Positions 24,795 to 34,100 of a DNA stretch of 35,995 nucleotides are shown here, piece after piece; position 1 is the first letter of the stretch, and every line of letters starts with the position of its first letter. The stretch spans positions 1 through 35,995 of the forward strand of contig CAYXWN010000017.1 in NCBI GenBank assembly GCA_964468815.1. Direction: 5' to 3'. The notes below the pieces were generated by a model. That model had not been told where the DNA came from. It did not search any database and saw only the letters and a list, made by a program, of their open reading frames with translations. Source of the stretch: UMGS621 sp964468815 (lineage in GTDB: Bacteria; Bacillota; Clostridia; Christensenellales; Borkfalkiaceae). The position numbers were made by a program, and so were the translations under genes.

Positions 24795-25954
24795 CCGAGA
24801 TAACGTTTCAAATCGGCTGCGCGATCCACCTTTTCCCACGGAAATTCGCTTCTGCCGAAATGTCCGTACGCCGCCGTTTTGGAAAAAATCGGACGACGCA
24901 ACCCCAACGTTTCGATAATCGCATACGGACGGAGATCGAACTCCTCTCGCACGATTTCGGCAAGCCGTTCGTCAGACAATTTACCCGTACCGAACGTATC
25001 CACGAAAACGGAGAGCGGCTTTGCCACGCCGATCGCGTACGAAATTTCAATCGAGCACTCGTCCGCAAGCCCTGCCGCGACGAGATTTTTACAAATATAA
25101 CGCGCCATATACGCGCCGCTTCTGTCCACTTTCGTAGAATCTTTTCCCGAAAACGAACCGCCGCCGTGACTGCATTTTCCGCCGTACGTATCCACGATGA
25201 TCTTGCGCCCCGTCAAACCCGAATCGCCCGTAGGACCGCCGATCTCAAACCGACCGGTCGGGTTAATATAATACTTAGTATTTTCGTCGAGATACTCTTT
25301 CGGGAGAACGCGTTCGATCACGTACGCCTTCAAATCCTTGCGGAGTTGTTCGGTCGTAATATATTCCGCATGCTGCGCGGACAGAACAACCGCGTCGATC
25401 CGCACGGGCTTTCCGTCGCGGTATTCCACCGTTACTTGCCCTTTGCCGTCCGGGCGAAGATAGGGAAGCGTGCCGTCCTTTCTCACGTCGGAAAGGCGTT
25501 TGCACAACTTATGCGAAAGTAAAACGGGAAGAGGCATCAATTCCGCCGTTTCGTTGGAAGCATAGCCGAACATCATGCCTTGGTCGCCTGCGCCCAACTG
25601 CATTTCGCCCCCCTCTTTGGTTTCCAACGAGCAGTCTACGCCCAACGCGATATCCGCGCTCTGACGATTGACGCGCACGTCGATTTTGCAAGAATCCGCA
25701 GAAAAACCGAGATTCTTCTGAATATAACCGATCTCCCTGATCTTATCACGCGCGATCCGCTCGAAATCCACTTTGGCGTTCGTCGTGATCTCCCCCATGA
25801 TCAAAAGATAATCGGTAGAAGCGCAACATTCGCACGCGACGCGCGCTGTCGGATCTTCTTTTATAATTGCGTCCAAAACGGCGTCCGAAATCTGATCGCA
25901 GACTTTATCGGGATGCCCTTCCGTAACGCTTTCACTCGTAAAAAACTTCTTCAT
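24791..25954 (-). CDS. metK: S-adenosylmethionine synthetase
   Basis: MetK makes SAM from methionine and ATP. The 387-residue protein has the signature GHPDKVCDQISDAVLD, GAGDQGMMFGYA, the P-loop-like GGGSFSGKDSTKVDRSGAY and the tail PWEKVDRAADLK. ATG 25954 has AGAGGT as ribosome site; the open frame upstream crosses the promoter and is not coding. It heads metK-comF-secA-prfB-tsaD. The transcript leader is only about 40 nt, too short for an S-box riboswitch. Confidence 0.98.
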   Translation of the reverse strand: MKKFFTSESVTEGHPDKVCDQISDAVLDAIIKEDPTARVACECCASTDYLLIMGEITTNAKVDFERIARDKIREIGYIQKNLGFSADSCKIDVRVNRQSADIALGVDCSLETKEGGEMQLGAGDQGMMFGYASNETAELMPLPVLLSHKLCKRLSDVRKDGTLPYLRPDGKGQVTVEYRDGKPVRIDAVVLSAQHAEYITTEQLRKDLKAYVIERVLPKEYLDENTKYYINPTGRFEIGGPTGDSGLTGRKIIVDTYGGKCSHGGGSFSGKDSTKVDRSGAYMARYICKNLVAAGLADECSIEISYAIGVAKPLSVFVDTFGTGKLSDERLAEIVREEFDLRPYAIIETLGLRRPIFSKTAAYGHFGRSEFPWEKVDRAADLKRYLG

Positions 25955-25996
25955 AACGTAAACCTCTGTATTTACCTTGTCTATTATACCCAATCT

Positions 25997-26025
25997 ATTA
26001 TAGAAGATTTTGAAATAATTGTCAA
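25997..26025 (-). promoter_or_regulatory. Consensus sigma-A promoter of the metK operon
   Basis: Minus strand: -35 TTGACA (26020-26025), 17-bp spacer, -10 TATAAT (25997-26002), both perfect. A second TATAAT follows at about 25983-25988. Confidence 0.9.
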
Positions 26026-26044
26026 TCAATCCCCCCTATACCCG

Positions 26045-26074
26045 TTGACATTTCAAGAAAAAAACGGATATAAT
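26045..26074 (+). promoter_or_regulatory. Consensus sigma-A promoter of the radical SAM gene
   Basis: Plus strand: -35 TTGACA (26045-26050), 18-bp spacer, -10 TATAAT (26069-26074). It stands back to back with the metK promoter, 19 bases between the two -35 boxes. An ATG at 26073 lies inside the -10, so it cannot be the gene's start. Confidence 0.9.
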
Positions 26075-26095
26075 GAGAGAACGGAATCGCGTCGA

Positions 26096-26129
26096 ACGGA
26101 TTTTAAAACGTCGCCTTTTAAAAATCCGT
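26096..26129 (+). promoter_or_regulatory. Leader hairpin upstream of the radical SAM gene
   Basis: ACGGATTTTAAAA (26096-26108) pairs with TTTTAAAAATCCGT (26116-26129) around a 7-nt loop, with one bulged base. It starts about 15 nt after the predicted transcription start, in a 115-nt leader. Confidence 0.5.
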
Positions 26130-26195
26130 CTTAAACCGAAAACGAACGACGGCGGCGCGCTTGACCTCTTTTTTTACGATACGGAGCGAAACGAT

Positions 26196-27050
26196 ATGGA
26201 ATCTCCTTGCTTTTTATGTCCGAACCAATGCGGCGTCGACCGCGAAAAACAGAACGGCGTTTGCCGCTCGAAAGGGCTGAAAATCGCAAAATACAGTCTA
26301 CACCCCTTTGAAGAACCCGTCATTTCCGGCACGAACGGATCGGGTTGCATCTTTTTCACGGGGTGCTCGTTGATGTGTGTATTCTGTCAAAATTACGACG
26401 TCAGCCGCAACACGCGCGGCAAAGAAATTTCTCCGCAAGAACTCGCGGAGATTTTCCGCGTATTGGAAACGCGCGGCGCGCACAATATCAATCTGGTTAA
26501 CCCGACGCATTTCGCCGACCAAATCGCAGAAGCGGTGGCGATTTACCGTCCGAAAATCCCGATCGTGTGGAATTCGCACGGCTACGAAACGGTAGAAACG
26601 TTAGAACGCGTCAACGACTTCGTGGATATTTATCTACCCGATCTCAAATACTATTCTCCGCGTGTTTCCGAACGCTACACCGGCAAGCGCGATTACTTTG
26701 AGCGGGCTTCGGAAGCCATTTTGTATATGCTAAATAAGACCGCCCTTTTTGAAAGCGGTCTACTGAAACGCGGCGTCGTCGTGCGGCATTTAATCTTGCC
26801 TCTCAATTCGGACGACAGCGTTAAAATTCTCGAATGGTTTTCTTCCGTCAAGGATCGGTGCATGCTATCGCTGATGGCGCAATACACGCCGTTCGGTGCA
26901 ATCGAACGGTTTCCCGAATTACAGCGCAAAATCACCGCGCGCGAATATCGCAAGGTATCGGACGCCGCCGAACGGCTAGGCATCGAAAACGCCTTTATGC
27001 AAGAGCGCGACGCCGCATCCGAAGCATACATTCCCGAATGGGATTTTTAG
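26196..27050 (+). CDS. PflX-like radical SAM protein (COG1313 type)
   Basis: The 284-residue radical SAM protein has the SAM/4Fe-4S motif C-x3-C-x2-C in GCSLMCVFCQNY. A preceding Cys-rich N-terminus (CFLCPNQCGVDREKQNGVCR) could hold a second metal or cluster. It resembles the PflX group, relatives of pyruvate formate-lyase activases with unknown substrate. I start at ATG 26196 (ribosome site CGGAG) because the earlier ATG lies within the promoter. Its stop overlaps the stop of the oppositely oriented membrane-protein gene by 4 bases. No glycyl-radical enzyme is nearby to name a target. Confidence 0.85.
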   Translation: MESPCFLCPNQCGVDREKQNGVCRSKGLKIAKYSLHPFEEPVISGTNGSGCIFFTGCSLMCVFCQNYDVSRNTRGKEISPQELAEIFRVLETRGAHNINLVNPTHFADQIAEAVAIYRPKIPIVWNSHGYETVETLERVNDFVDIYLPDLKYYSPRVSERYTGKRDYFERASEAILYMLNKTALFESGLLKRGVVVRHLILPLNSDDSVKILEWFSSVKDRCMLSLMAQYTPFGAIERFPELQRKITAREYRKVSDAAERLGIENAFMQERDAASEAYIPEWDF

Positions 27051-27742
27051 ACGGCGTATTTCGACATAATTTTCAACAGCTCCGACAATCCGTCGTTAAT
27101 CCGCTCTCTGTTCGCGGACGTGACGCCCTCGCGCTCCGCTTGACGGATTACTTGTTCCAACTCGTCCACTTGCTTTAAGTCGGACGGCGTTAAATCGTAA
27201 TAGGAGAGTTTTTCGATCACGCTCGCGGCGTGCTCCAAGCAAATTTTTTCTTTATTCGGAACGTTCCCGCGCGCAGACTCTTCCATACGCTGCAAGGGAA
27301 AATCTTCGTCGATATAACGGACGGGCGGATGGATCGGGCGAGGCTCTTCTTTCGGGAGATTCTTTTCCGAATCGAGTTCCCGATCGATTGCCTTTTCCAC
27401 TTTGTTGTACGCGCGTTTCGTCCGTGCGGACAAGCGCGCCTTGCGCGTCGCTTCCAACACGAGTTGCAAAAGACAACTCACGGCGACCGTCAAGACGGGA
27501 AACGTAAAGGCGGAAACAACGCCGTCGAACGCGGCGTGCCAAAGAGAGAACACACCCTCGAAAAGGGCAAGCGCGATCGCAAAGAGTAAAAAATTCCCCT
27601 TTTCGTCGCGCGGACGGACGATCGTCAGAACGAGCGCGAGAAAAAAGCCGAGCAACGCCGCGCCTGACAGCGCGAACGTCACAGCCGTTGCGGATAAGGC
27701 ATTCATCATTTGACGGAATAAAAGAAAAAAGCGGTTTAACAT
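27047..27742 (-). CDS. Three-TM membrane protein of unknown function
   Basis: I do not recognise this 231-residue protein. It has three hydrophobic segments at about residues 16-42, 48-70 and 76-97. A charged cytoplasmic part (100-231) contains a Lys/Arg stretch (ATRKARLSARTKRAYNKVEK), a proline-rich linker and a predicted helical end with conserved-looking LSYYDLTPSDLKQVDELE. It follows addA by 50 bases. Its ribosome site GGAGG and start codon are enclosed in a nested inverted repeat, so translation may be controlled. It converges with the radical SAM gene. Confidence 0.65.
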   Translation of the reverse strand: MLNRFFLLFRQMMNALSATAVTFALSGAALLGFFLALVLTIVRPRDEKGNFLLFAIALALFEGVFSLWHAAFDGVVSAFTFPVLTVAVSCLLQLVLEATRKARLSARTKRAYNKVEKAIDRELDSEKNLPKEEPRPIHPPVRYIDEDFPLQRMEESARGNVPNKEKICLEHAASVIEKLSYYDLTPSDLKQVDELEQVIRQAEREGVTSANRERINDGLSELLKIMSKYAV

Positions 27743-27776
27743 AATCGGACCTCCGATGATCGTTATACCGCTTTTT
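27726..27776 (-). promoter_or_regulatory. Nested hairpin enclosing ribosome site and start codon
   Basis: The outer arms (27726-27735 and 27767-27776, AAAAAGCGGT and ACCGCTTTTT) are perfect. The inner palindrome ATCGGACCTCCGAT (27744-27757) contains the GGAGG ribosome site of the membrane-protein gene. On the minus strand the outer arm runs into TTTTTTCTTTT, a terminator-like tail inside the first codons. Confidence 0.5.
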
Positions 27777-27792
27777 ACGCGTCGAATTATGG

Positions 27793-30700
27793 CTATTCCA
27801 ATCGTTTTACGTCTAATTCTATCACTTCGCCTCTTTTCAGGCTAATTAAAATCAGCCGATCCACCGTAACGGGAAGGGAATGTTCCACCGCGTACCGATA
27901 GAGATTGAGTTGCTTTGCATATCGTTCTTTCAACGCTTCCGCATCCGAAACCGAATACTTGTAATCGACGATGATCGCCCGATCTCCCTTGACCGCCAAA
28001 AGGTCGATCGCTCCTTGCAAAAGAATCCCCTCGCGGCTTTCGGTCTGCTCCAACAGATACGCCGGGCAACGGTACACGAACCGCTTTTCCCGATAAAGTT
28101 GATAATCCGAAAGTTCCCCGAACACGGGGTGCGCAAGTATTTTTTCAAGCGCGTCGCAATCTAACCGCGCCGCCGAATCGCAATCCAAAATTCCCTCGCC
28201 GATCATGCGATCTAATTCTGCCAAAAGATTCAGACGGTTGTCGAAATCGAGGTGTTCCAAGAAACGGTGCGCCACCGTACCGACTTCCGCCGCGTCCGAC
28301 GCAAATACCGAAGGCAAACGATAACCGTCGTCGTCCCCGTCCTCTTTTAACGCCGCCGTAACCGATTTCTTCACCGAAATGAATGTTTCCGCCGCATAGG
28401 GGTATACGAACGAGAGATTATCACGCAAGCGTTCGGTAAGTCCCTCTCTTGGCTTTCCGACCAACACCTTGCGAATCTCTTGATCTTCCCAATCCTCGTC
28501 CAACTCCGCGACGGTATGAATCTCTTCTTTTAGGGAAGCGGATAAAAAATTCTTATACGACCGCGCGTTGAGCACCTCGAATTCGTCCGGATCTTCCGTA
28601 CGCCGTTCTCCGCCCGTCACGATATGGAGCGCGTATTGCGCACGCGTCATCGCGACGTAAAAGACGCGCGCTTCTTCTTTTATCGCCTCGCGCTTAATAT
28701 GCTCGCGAATCAAACACCGATAGGGCGTTTCGCCCGAAGTCTTGTTTTTTCCGTCGTACCATTTCACGGCAAAACCGAGCGAACGGTCCATCAAAACCGC
28801 GCCGCTCGCGTCGCGCATACTAAACGGGCGATCCGTCCCGGCAAGAATAACGGCAGGAAATTCCAACCCCTTCGACGCGTGAATACTCATCAACCGAACG
28901 GTTTCGCCGCCGCTCGCCTCGGAAACCGTGAATCCCTCGGTAATCCCTTCGATCCGTTCCAAAAAGGCACGTACGGTTAGGGCGTTTCCGTTCGGTCGGC
29001 TCTCTTCCAAGAATCGCTCCACGCGCTTTAACCGCTGTTCGCCCATCGGCAGAGAAAGCAATTCCAAGTCGATCGCGTACTCCGCGATGATCTTATCCAA
29101 AAGTTCTCCGGCAGGCAAAAATCCGGATAAAAAGCGCAGACGGCGAAAAGACGCGTCGAACGTTTCCAACTTTTCCCTTAACGGCGATGCGGCGTTCTGC
29201 AACGCATAACGGTACGCGTCCGTAAACGAGCCGTCCCCCGAATAGCCGGCGGCGATTTCCGCCAGATCCTCGTTGGAAAGTCCGCCCACGCGGCTCTTCA
29301 AAACCGACGCTAACGGGAGATCTTGCTCGAAACAATCCAAAAGTTTTAACAGTGAGATCAAACGCTTGATTTCGGGATACTGCGTGATATCCGTTTTCAC
29401 CTCTGCGGAAACGGGAATCCCCAATTCGGTCAGTTGCCGCACGAGCGCGTCCGCAAAACTCAGTTTGCTGCGCGTCAGAATGACGATATCTCCGTACGTA
29501 TATTTCTTCCTTTTCCCCTCTTTCGCGTCGTAATATTCCTTTTCTAAAAGCGAACGAATGATTTTCGCAACGAGTTTGCCCTCCGCGAAATCCTCTCGCG
29601 CCCGTTCCTCGTCCAACGCTTCCAACACAGAGTAGACCTTGGGTGCGGCAGCCTTTTTTTCCACTCTCTCTTTTTTCAGATAATGGACGACACATTCGCC
29701 CGTTTCCGCCCCATACGTCCCCCCCGAAATAAGACGGGAATGGTTACGATAACTTTCGCCGAACGTCTTTTCGGTCATCACGCGATCGAACACCGCGTTC
29801 ACCGCGCCAACCACGGCGTCCGCCGAACGGAAGTTGTAATTCAGCCGCAAAACAGAGCCAGAGCGTTCCATTTCCGCCGTTTTTCTCCGAAAGATCTCCG
29901 GGTTACAACCGCGAAAGCCGTAAATAGACTGTTTGACGTCCCCCACCATAAAGAGATTTCCGTCCGAAACGGCGGAGAGAATTTCTTCTTGCACGTCGTT
30001 GGTATCTTGATACTCGTCCGCAAATATGTAACGGTATCGAGCGCGCACCTCCGCGCGAATTTTTTCATCTTTCAACACACTCAGCGCAAAATGTTCCAAA
30101 TCGTTGAAATCGAGTTTCCCCTCTTCTCGCTTTAATTGCGCGTACACCGCGTCGAATTCCAACGTAAGCGCGGAAAGTGCTTCCGTCTGACGGCGGCAAG
30201 AAAGATACCGTCCGATATGATCGTCTCCGAAGCACATCTCCCGATACTTTTTCGTCAAAAACGTAAAGCGGTCTTTTAAATCGGATAAACTCTTTTTGAC
30301 GCCTAACAAAAAGTAGTCGTCCTCCGCAATATTTTCGCGCGGAAGAACGCGCCTCTTCAAAAAGATTTCCGCCGCCTCTCGCATGGTTTCGACGCCCGTA
30401 ATCTGCTCGATCGCCTTTAAATAATCGTCAGCATGCTCCTTGTAGCGATGGAGTTGCATGTTTTTACACTGCACGCCGATGCGAGAAAAACCGTCTTTCA
30501 AATCGGCGAAATCCTCTTTCATCTGCTCCGTCAAAAAGCGGTTCGCCGCGTCGAAATAATCCTCGGTATAAACGTTCGCGACAGCCTTTAAATACCCCTC
30601 GGTATCGGGCTTTCCGATCGCCAAACGGTATAACGCGAGGACGAGCCTTTTTAGCGATAAATCCTTTCGTCCGGTCGAATACAGATCGACGAGATACAAA

Positions 30701-31146
30701 AATTCCGCGTCCCGTTCCTCGTATTTTTTCTGAAACACTTCATCCAACGCGCGCGCTTTCAATTCCTCCGCCGCGACGTTATCCGCAATTTGAAAATCCG
30801 AATCCACCCCGACCGCAAAGAAATAATTGCGCAAAAGATTCGCGCAAAACGCGTGCAACGTCGAAATGGATGCGGTGGGGATTTCCGCCAACTGACTTTT
30901 CAGTTCGGTATCTCCCTCGTTGATCGCGGCGATCATCGCGCGTACCAACTTTTCTTTCATCTCGTCCGCCGCCTTTTCGGTAAACGTAACCGCGAGAATC
31001 TCCGAAAGTTTCGCCTTTCCTTCAAGAATCAAACGGATCGCGCGGTTGATCATTACAAACGTTTTGCCGCTCCCCGCGGACGCGGATACCAATAAATTGC
31101 CTTCGCCGTGCTCAATCGCAAGCCTCTGTTCCTCTTTCAGTCGCAC
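27793..31146 (-). CDS. addA: ATP-dependent helicase/nuclease subunit A (AddA)
   Basis: AddAB processes double-strand DNA ends for recombination, the Bacillota counterpart of RecBCD. The 1117-residue protein has the UvrD-type motif I SASAGSGKT (Walker A 22-29), motif Ia VTFTEKAADEM, motif II ADEYQDTNDVQ, motif IV-V RLMSIHASKGLEF and motif VI VAMTRAQ. A C-terminal RecB-type nuclease domain has GAIDLLAV and VDYKYS. I start at a GTG at 31146, which has a perfect ribosome site (AGGAGG) and fits the family N-terminus. The gene overlaps the end of addB by 35 bases. Confidence 0.96.
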   Translation of the reverse strand: MRLKEEQRLAIEHGEGNLLVSASAGSGKTFVMINRAIRLILEGKAKLSEILAVTFTEKAADEMKEKLVRAMIAAINEGDTELKSQLAEIPTASISTLHAFCANLLRNYFFAVGVDSDFQIADNVAAEELKARALDEVFQKKYEERDAEFLYLVDLYSTGRKDLSLKRLVLALYRLAIGKPDTEGYLKAVANVYTEDYFDAANRFLTEQMKEDFADLKDGFSRIGVQCKNMQLHRYKEHADDYLKAIEQITGVETMREAAEIFLKRRVLPRENIAEDDYFLLGVKKSLSDLKDRFTFLTKKYREMCFGDDHIGRYLSCRRQTEALSALTLEFDAVYAQLKREEGKLDFNDLEHFALSVLKDEKIRAEVRARYRYIFADEYQDTNDVQEEILSAVSDGNLFMVGDVKQSIYGFRGCNPEIFRRKTAEMERSGSVLRLNYNFRSADAVVGAVNAVFDRVMTEKTFGESYRNHSRLISGGTYGAETGECVVHYLKKERVEKKAAAPKVYSVLEALDEERAREDFAEGKLVAKIIRSLLEKEYYDAKEGKRKKYTYGDIVILTRSKLSFADALVRQLTELGIPVSAEVKTDITQYPEIKRLISLLKLLDCFEQDLPLASVLKSRVGGLSNEDLAEIAAGYSGDGSFTDAYRYALQNAASPLREKLETFDASFRRLRFLSGFLPAGELLDKIIAEYAIDLELLSLPMGEQRLKRVERFLEESRPNGNALTVRAFLERIEGITEGFTVSEASGGETVRLMSIHASKGLEFPAVILAGTDRPFSMRDASGAVLMDRSLGFAVKWYDGKNKTSGETPYRCLIREHIKREAIKEEARVFYVAMTRAQYALHIVTGGERRTEDPDEFEVLNARSYKNFLSASLKEEIHTVAELDEDWEDQEIRKVLVGKPREGLTERLRDNLSFVYPYAAETFISVKKSVTAALKEDGDDDGYRLPSVFASDAAEVGTVAHRFLEHLDFDNRLNLLAELDRMIGEGILDCDSAARLDCDALEKILAHPVFGELSDYQLYREKRFVYRCPAYLLEQTESREGILLQGAIDLLAVKGDRAIIVDYKYSVSDAEALKERYAKQLNLYRYAVEHSLPVTVDRLILISLKRGEVIELDVKRLE

Positions 31147-34100
31147 CGTTATCCTCCTTTTCCCCCACGGCTTCCGAAATAGCCGCAGAAGACACGTTAT
31201 CAATCTCCCGATTTTCTCCGTTCACACCCGCTTCGAATCCGCAAATTCCGCCGTAAGGGCAAACCGCGCAAGCCTCCTCTAACGGAGAGGGCGGAATCGC
31301 ACCGAGTTCCAATTCGGAAACACCCTTTTCGGCAATCGCCTTTGCGTATTTCAGATAGGCGTCGAACGTCTGTTCCGAAATCAACGAGCGCGATTTTCCC
31401 GTCTTGACCTCGCCCGTCTTTTTATCTATGCTCAACCCGACGCCCAAAATCTCGCTTTTCGGGTGTTCCATATCCAAGGTACAGTCGGATTTTTCCAGCA
31501 CGTGCAACTCGTCTAAGGTATGCCCGATCAATTGATAGGGCGAATCTTCCCCCTCCTCTCCGTAGCGATCGGAAACGGGGAAATAATACACGCCTGCCGG
31601 CTTCGCGTTTTCGCCTACGAACGCGTTCATGTAAAGATACAGCTGTAACCGCCGCCCGGCATAGAGATATTTATCTTCCTTGGAAACGCCGCCCGTCTTA
31701 TAGTCGATCACGCGGATATAACCGTCGTCCGCGAAATCAATTCTATCCACCTTTCCGTTAATGCGGTACGTGCCGCGCTTTCCTTGAAGAGCGATCGCCC
31801 GATACGTATTGCTCTTTTCACCGAAACAAACTTCCGTCTTAACGTTTGAAAATTGCGAGCGAACGATTTGATCGCGCACCGCATACGCCACGCGTTTCGC
31901 TTCCGCAACCAACCGCTCCACCGCTACGCTACCCTTGCCGTCCGCCAAAAACGGCTCATACGTATCTTTCTTTTTCAGTTCTTCACAGATTTCTTCGACG
32001 ACCGAATCGCTCTCTTCTTTCGTCTGAATTTCCGCAATGCGACGGACGTATTTTTCTAAAACCGCATGCAAAAAATTCCCCGTATCGAGCGGCTTTACCT
32101 CGCCGTCCTTGCGTTCGGAAAGGTGCAATCCCCCCTCCAAAAAATTACGGTACGGGCAAGTGAAATACCGTTCGAGCGCAGTCGCGCTCACCATATCCGA
32201 CCGCAAAAGGATCTCCTTTCCGCGATCCAACAAAACCTGTAATTCGGCGTTGCTGCACGTTAAAATATCGTCTAATTCTTGTTTTTTACCGCGCTCCGCC
32301 ATACAGACGTAGAAGGTAGACGCACCCGAAAAATCGGATAACGCCCCGGCGCGGAATCTTCCTGCATCGCGTGCAAAAACGCGCTTCCCCTGTTCTTCGT
32401 CCAAAAAACGCATCGCGTCCAAGCCGTCCTTGACCGTTTCCGTTCCGTTTTCGTAAAAACGATTAACGCCCTCTTTGCCCATCACCGGCAAGCCGTCGAA
32501 AATCCGCAAAAAATAATCTATCATTTCGCTTTTTCCGACGCTTCTTCCGTCGCGATCGGTCAACCGATAGGACAAATACAGCCGTTCGGAAAAAGAAAAA
32601 AGCGCAAGGCACGTATTCTCTCGTTCACGACGGTTGACCGCGCGAATCTTCGGTTCGACCACAACGCGAAACGCCTGTAACCGCGCGATATCCGTATCGT
32701 TTAAGATTGCCGCGTCGCTCTTCGTGAACGGCACGTCGCCGTTCATGCCGAACGCAAACAAATAACGGACGCGCTTAAACTTGCAATCTTTGAAATTCCC
32801 GACGTATACCGCGTCGAAAAATTGCGGAATCACCGAAATTTCTTGGCTGACGAGTCCGCTCGTCAAAACGCTTTCAAAATCCTCCGCGCTCACGGGCGTT
32901 TCGCCCATAATCGAAGTAATTTCGTCCAACACCACAAGCACTTTCGCGTAAACCTGCTCGGTTACGGCGGCTTCCTCCCGTTCGCCGACCATCCTCAGTT
33001 CACTTGCCAACGAAAGAATCCGATTTTCCGTATCGAATTGCTCCATCAACGACCGCAACGCGCGCGTAAATTCCGCTGCCGTCCGACGGCGCGGCGCATT
33101 GAGGGACGTAACGATCCCCCGAATCCGCTCGTAATCGGCAAGTCGCTCGTCCTCTTTGGTAAAAGGATAAAAAAGTCCGCCGCGCTTGACGTTGTTTTTC
33201 AAAAGATAATTTTCAAAGCCGTCCGCAAGCGAAACGTCCTCTCCGAACAGCGGATTTTTAATAAAACGCAATACGTCCGAACGGTCGAAATTTTTGCGAA
33301 TCAATGCGAGATATCCCAACAAAAAGCGCGCCAACGCATGTTCGGAAAGATTCCTCTTTACGTCGATAAACGTAGGAATCCGATATGCGCGAAAAATGCG
33401 TTTTAATACCTGCCGATCGCCGACGAGATCGCCTGCCGCAATCGCGAAATCCCGAAAACGAGCCCCCTTTTCCACCTCACGCTTGATAATCTCCGCCACG
33501 TGTTCCGCCTCTTCCTCCGCGGTTTGCGCCTCGTAACAAAATACGGCGTCCGTCTTTTCTCCCGTACCGTAAAAGACGGACGGTTGATACAGCCGTTCGG
33601 AAAGCAGACGCGCCGCCGTATGCAACGAAACGCATTCGGGCGCAGTCCGAACGGTTGCCCCGACTTGCTTTGCAAGCGCGTAAAAATGATCGATCGCCTC
33701 GTTCGTATAAACGGAATCGTTGTCGCCGCCCACCAAAAAGGCGGAAACGCTCCGCGCGTGTTCTATCAACGTGCGCACAATCTCCCGTTCTTGCGCCGTC
33801 CAAGCGGAATAACCGACGAGCAAAACGTCGGTATTTGCAAGCGTTTTTTCTTTCGCCAAAAGCGGCGCGAGCCCGTCGAGATAATCCCCCTGATCGGTTA
33901 AACGCTCCGTTTCCAATCGCTCTTCGTAACTGCGGTAGACGGCGAGAATGTCTTCCAACTTGTTTTTCAATACACCGTTACAACCTTGCAATCCCTCCGC
34001 CAACTCGTCGGGCGAAACCAACGCGCTTTTTAATTGCGCGATCAACTCGTAGAGCGCAGGCGCAAGATTCTTCGTCTTACGACGGAAGCACGGCAAATTG

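Noticed and set aside
25955..26045. SAM riboswitch before metK
   Set aside because: The promoter leaves only about 40 nt of leader, too short, with no S-box-like helices.
26073..26195. N-terminal extension of the radical SAM protein from ATG 26073
   Set aside because: That ATG lies within the -10 box of the gene's own consensus promoter, and the extension is basic with no family match.
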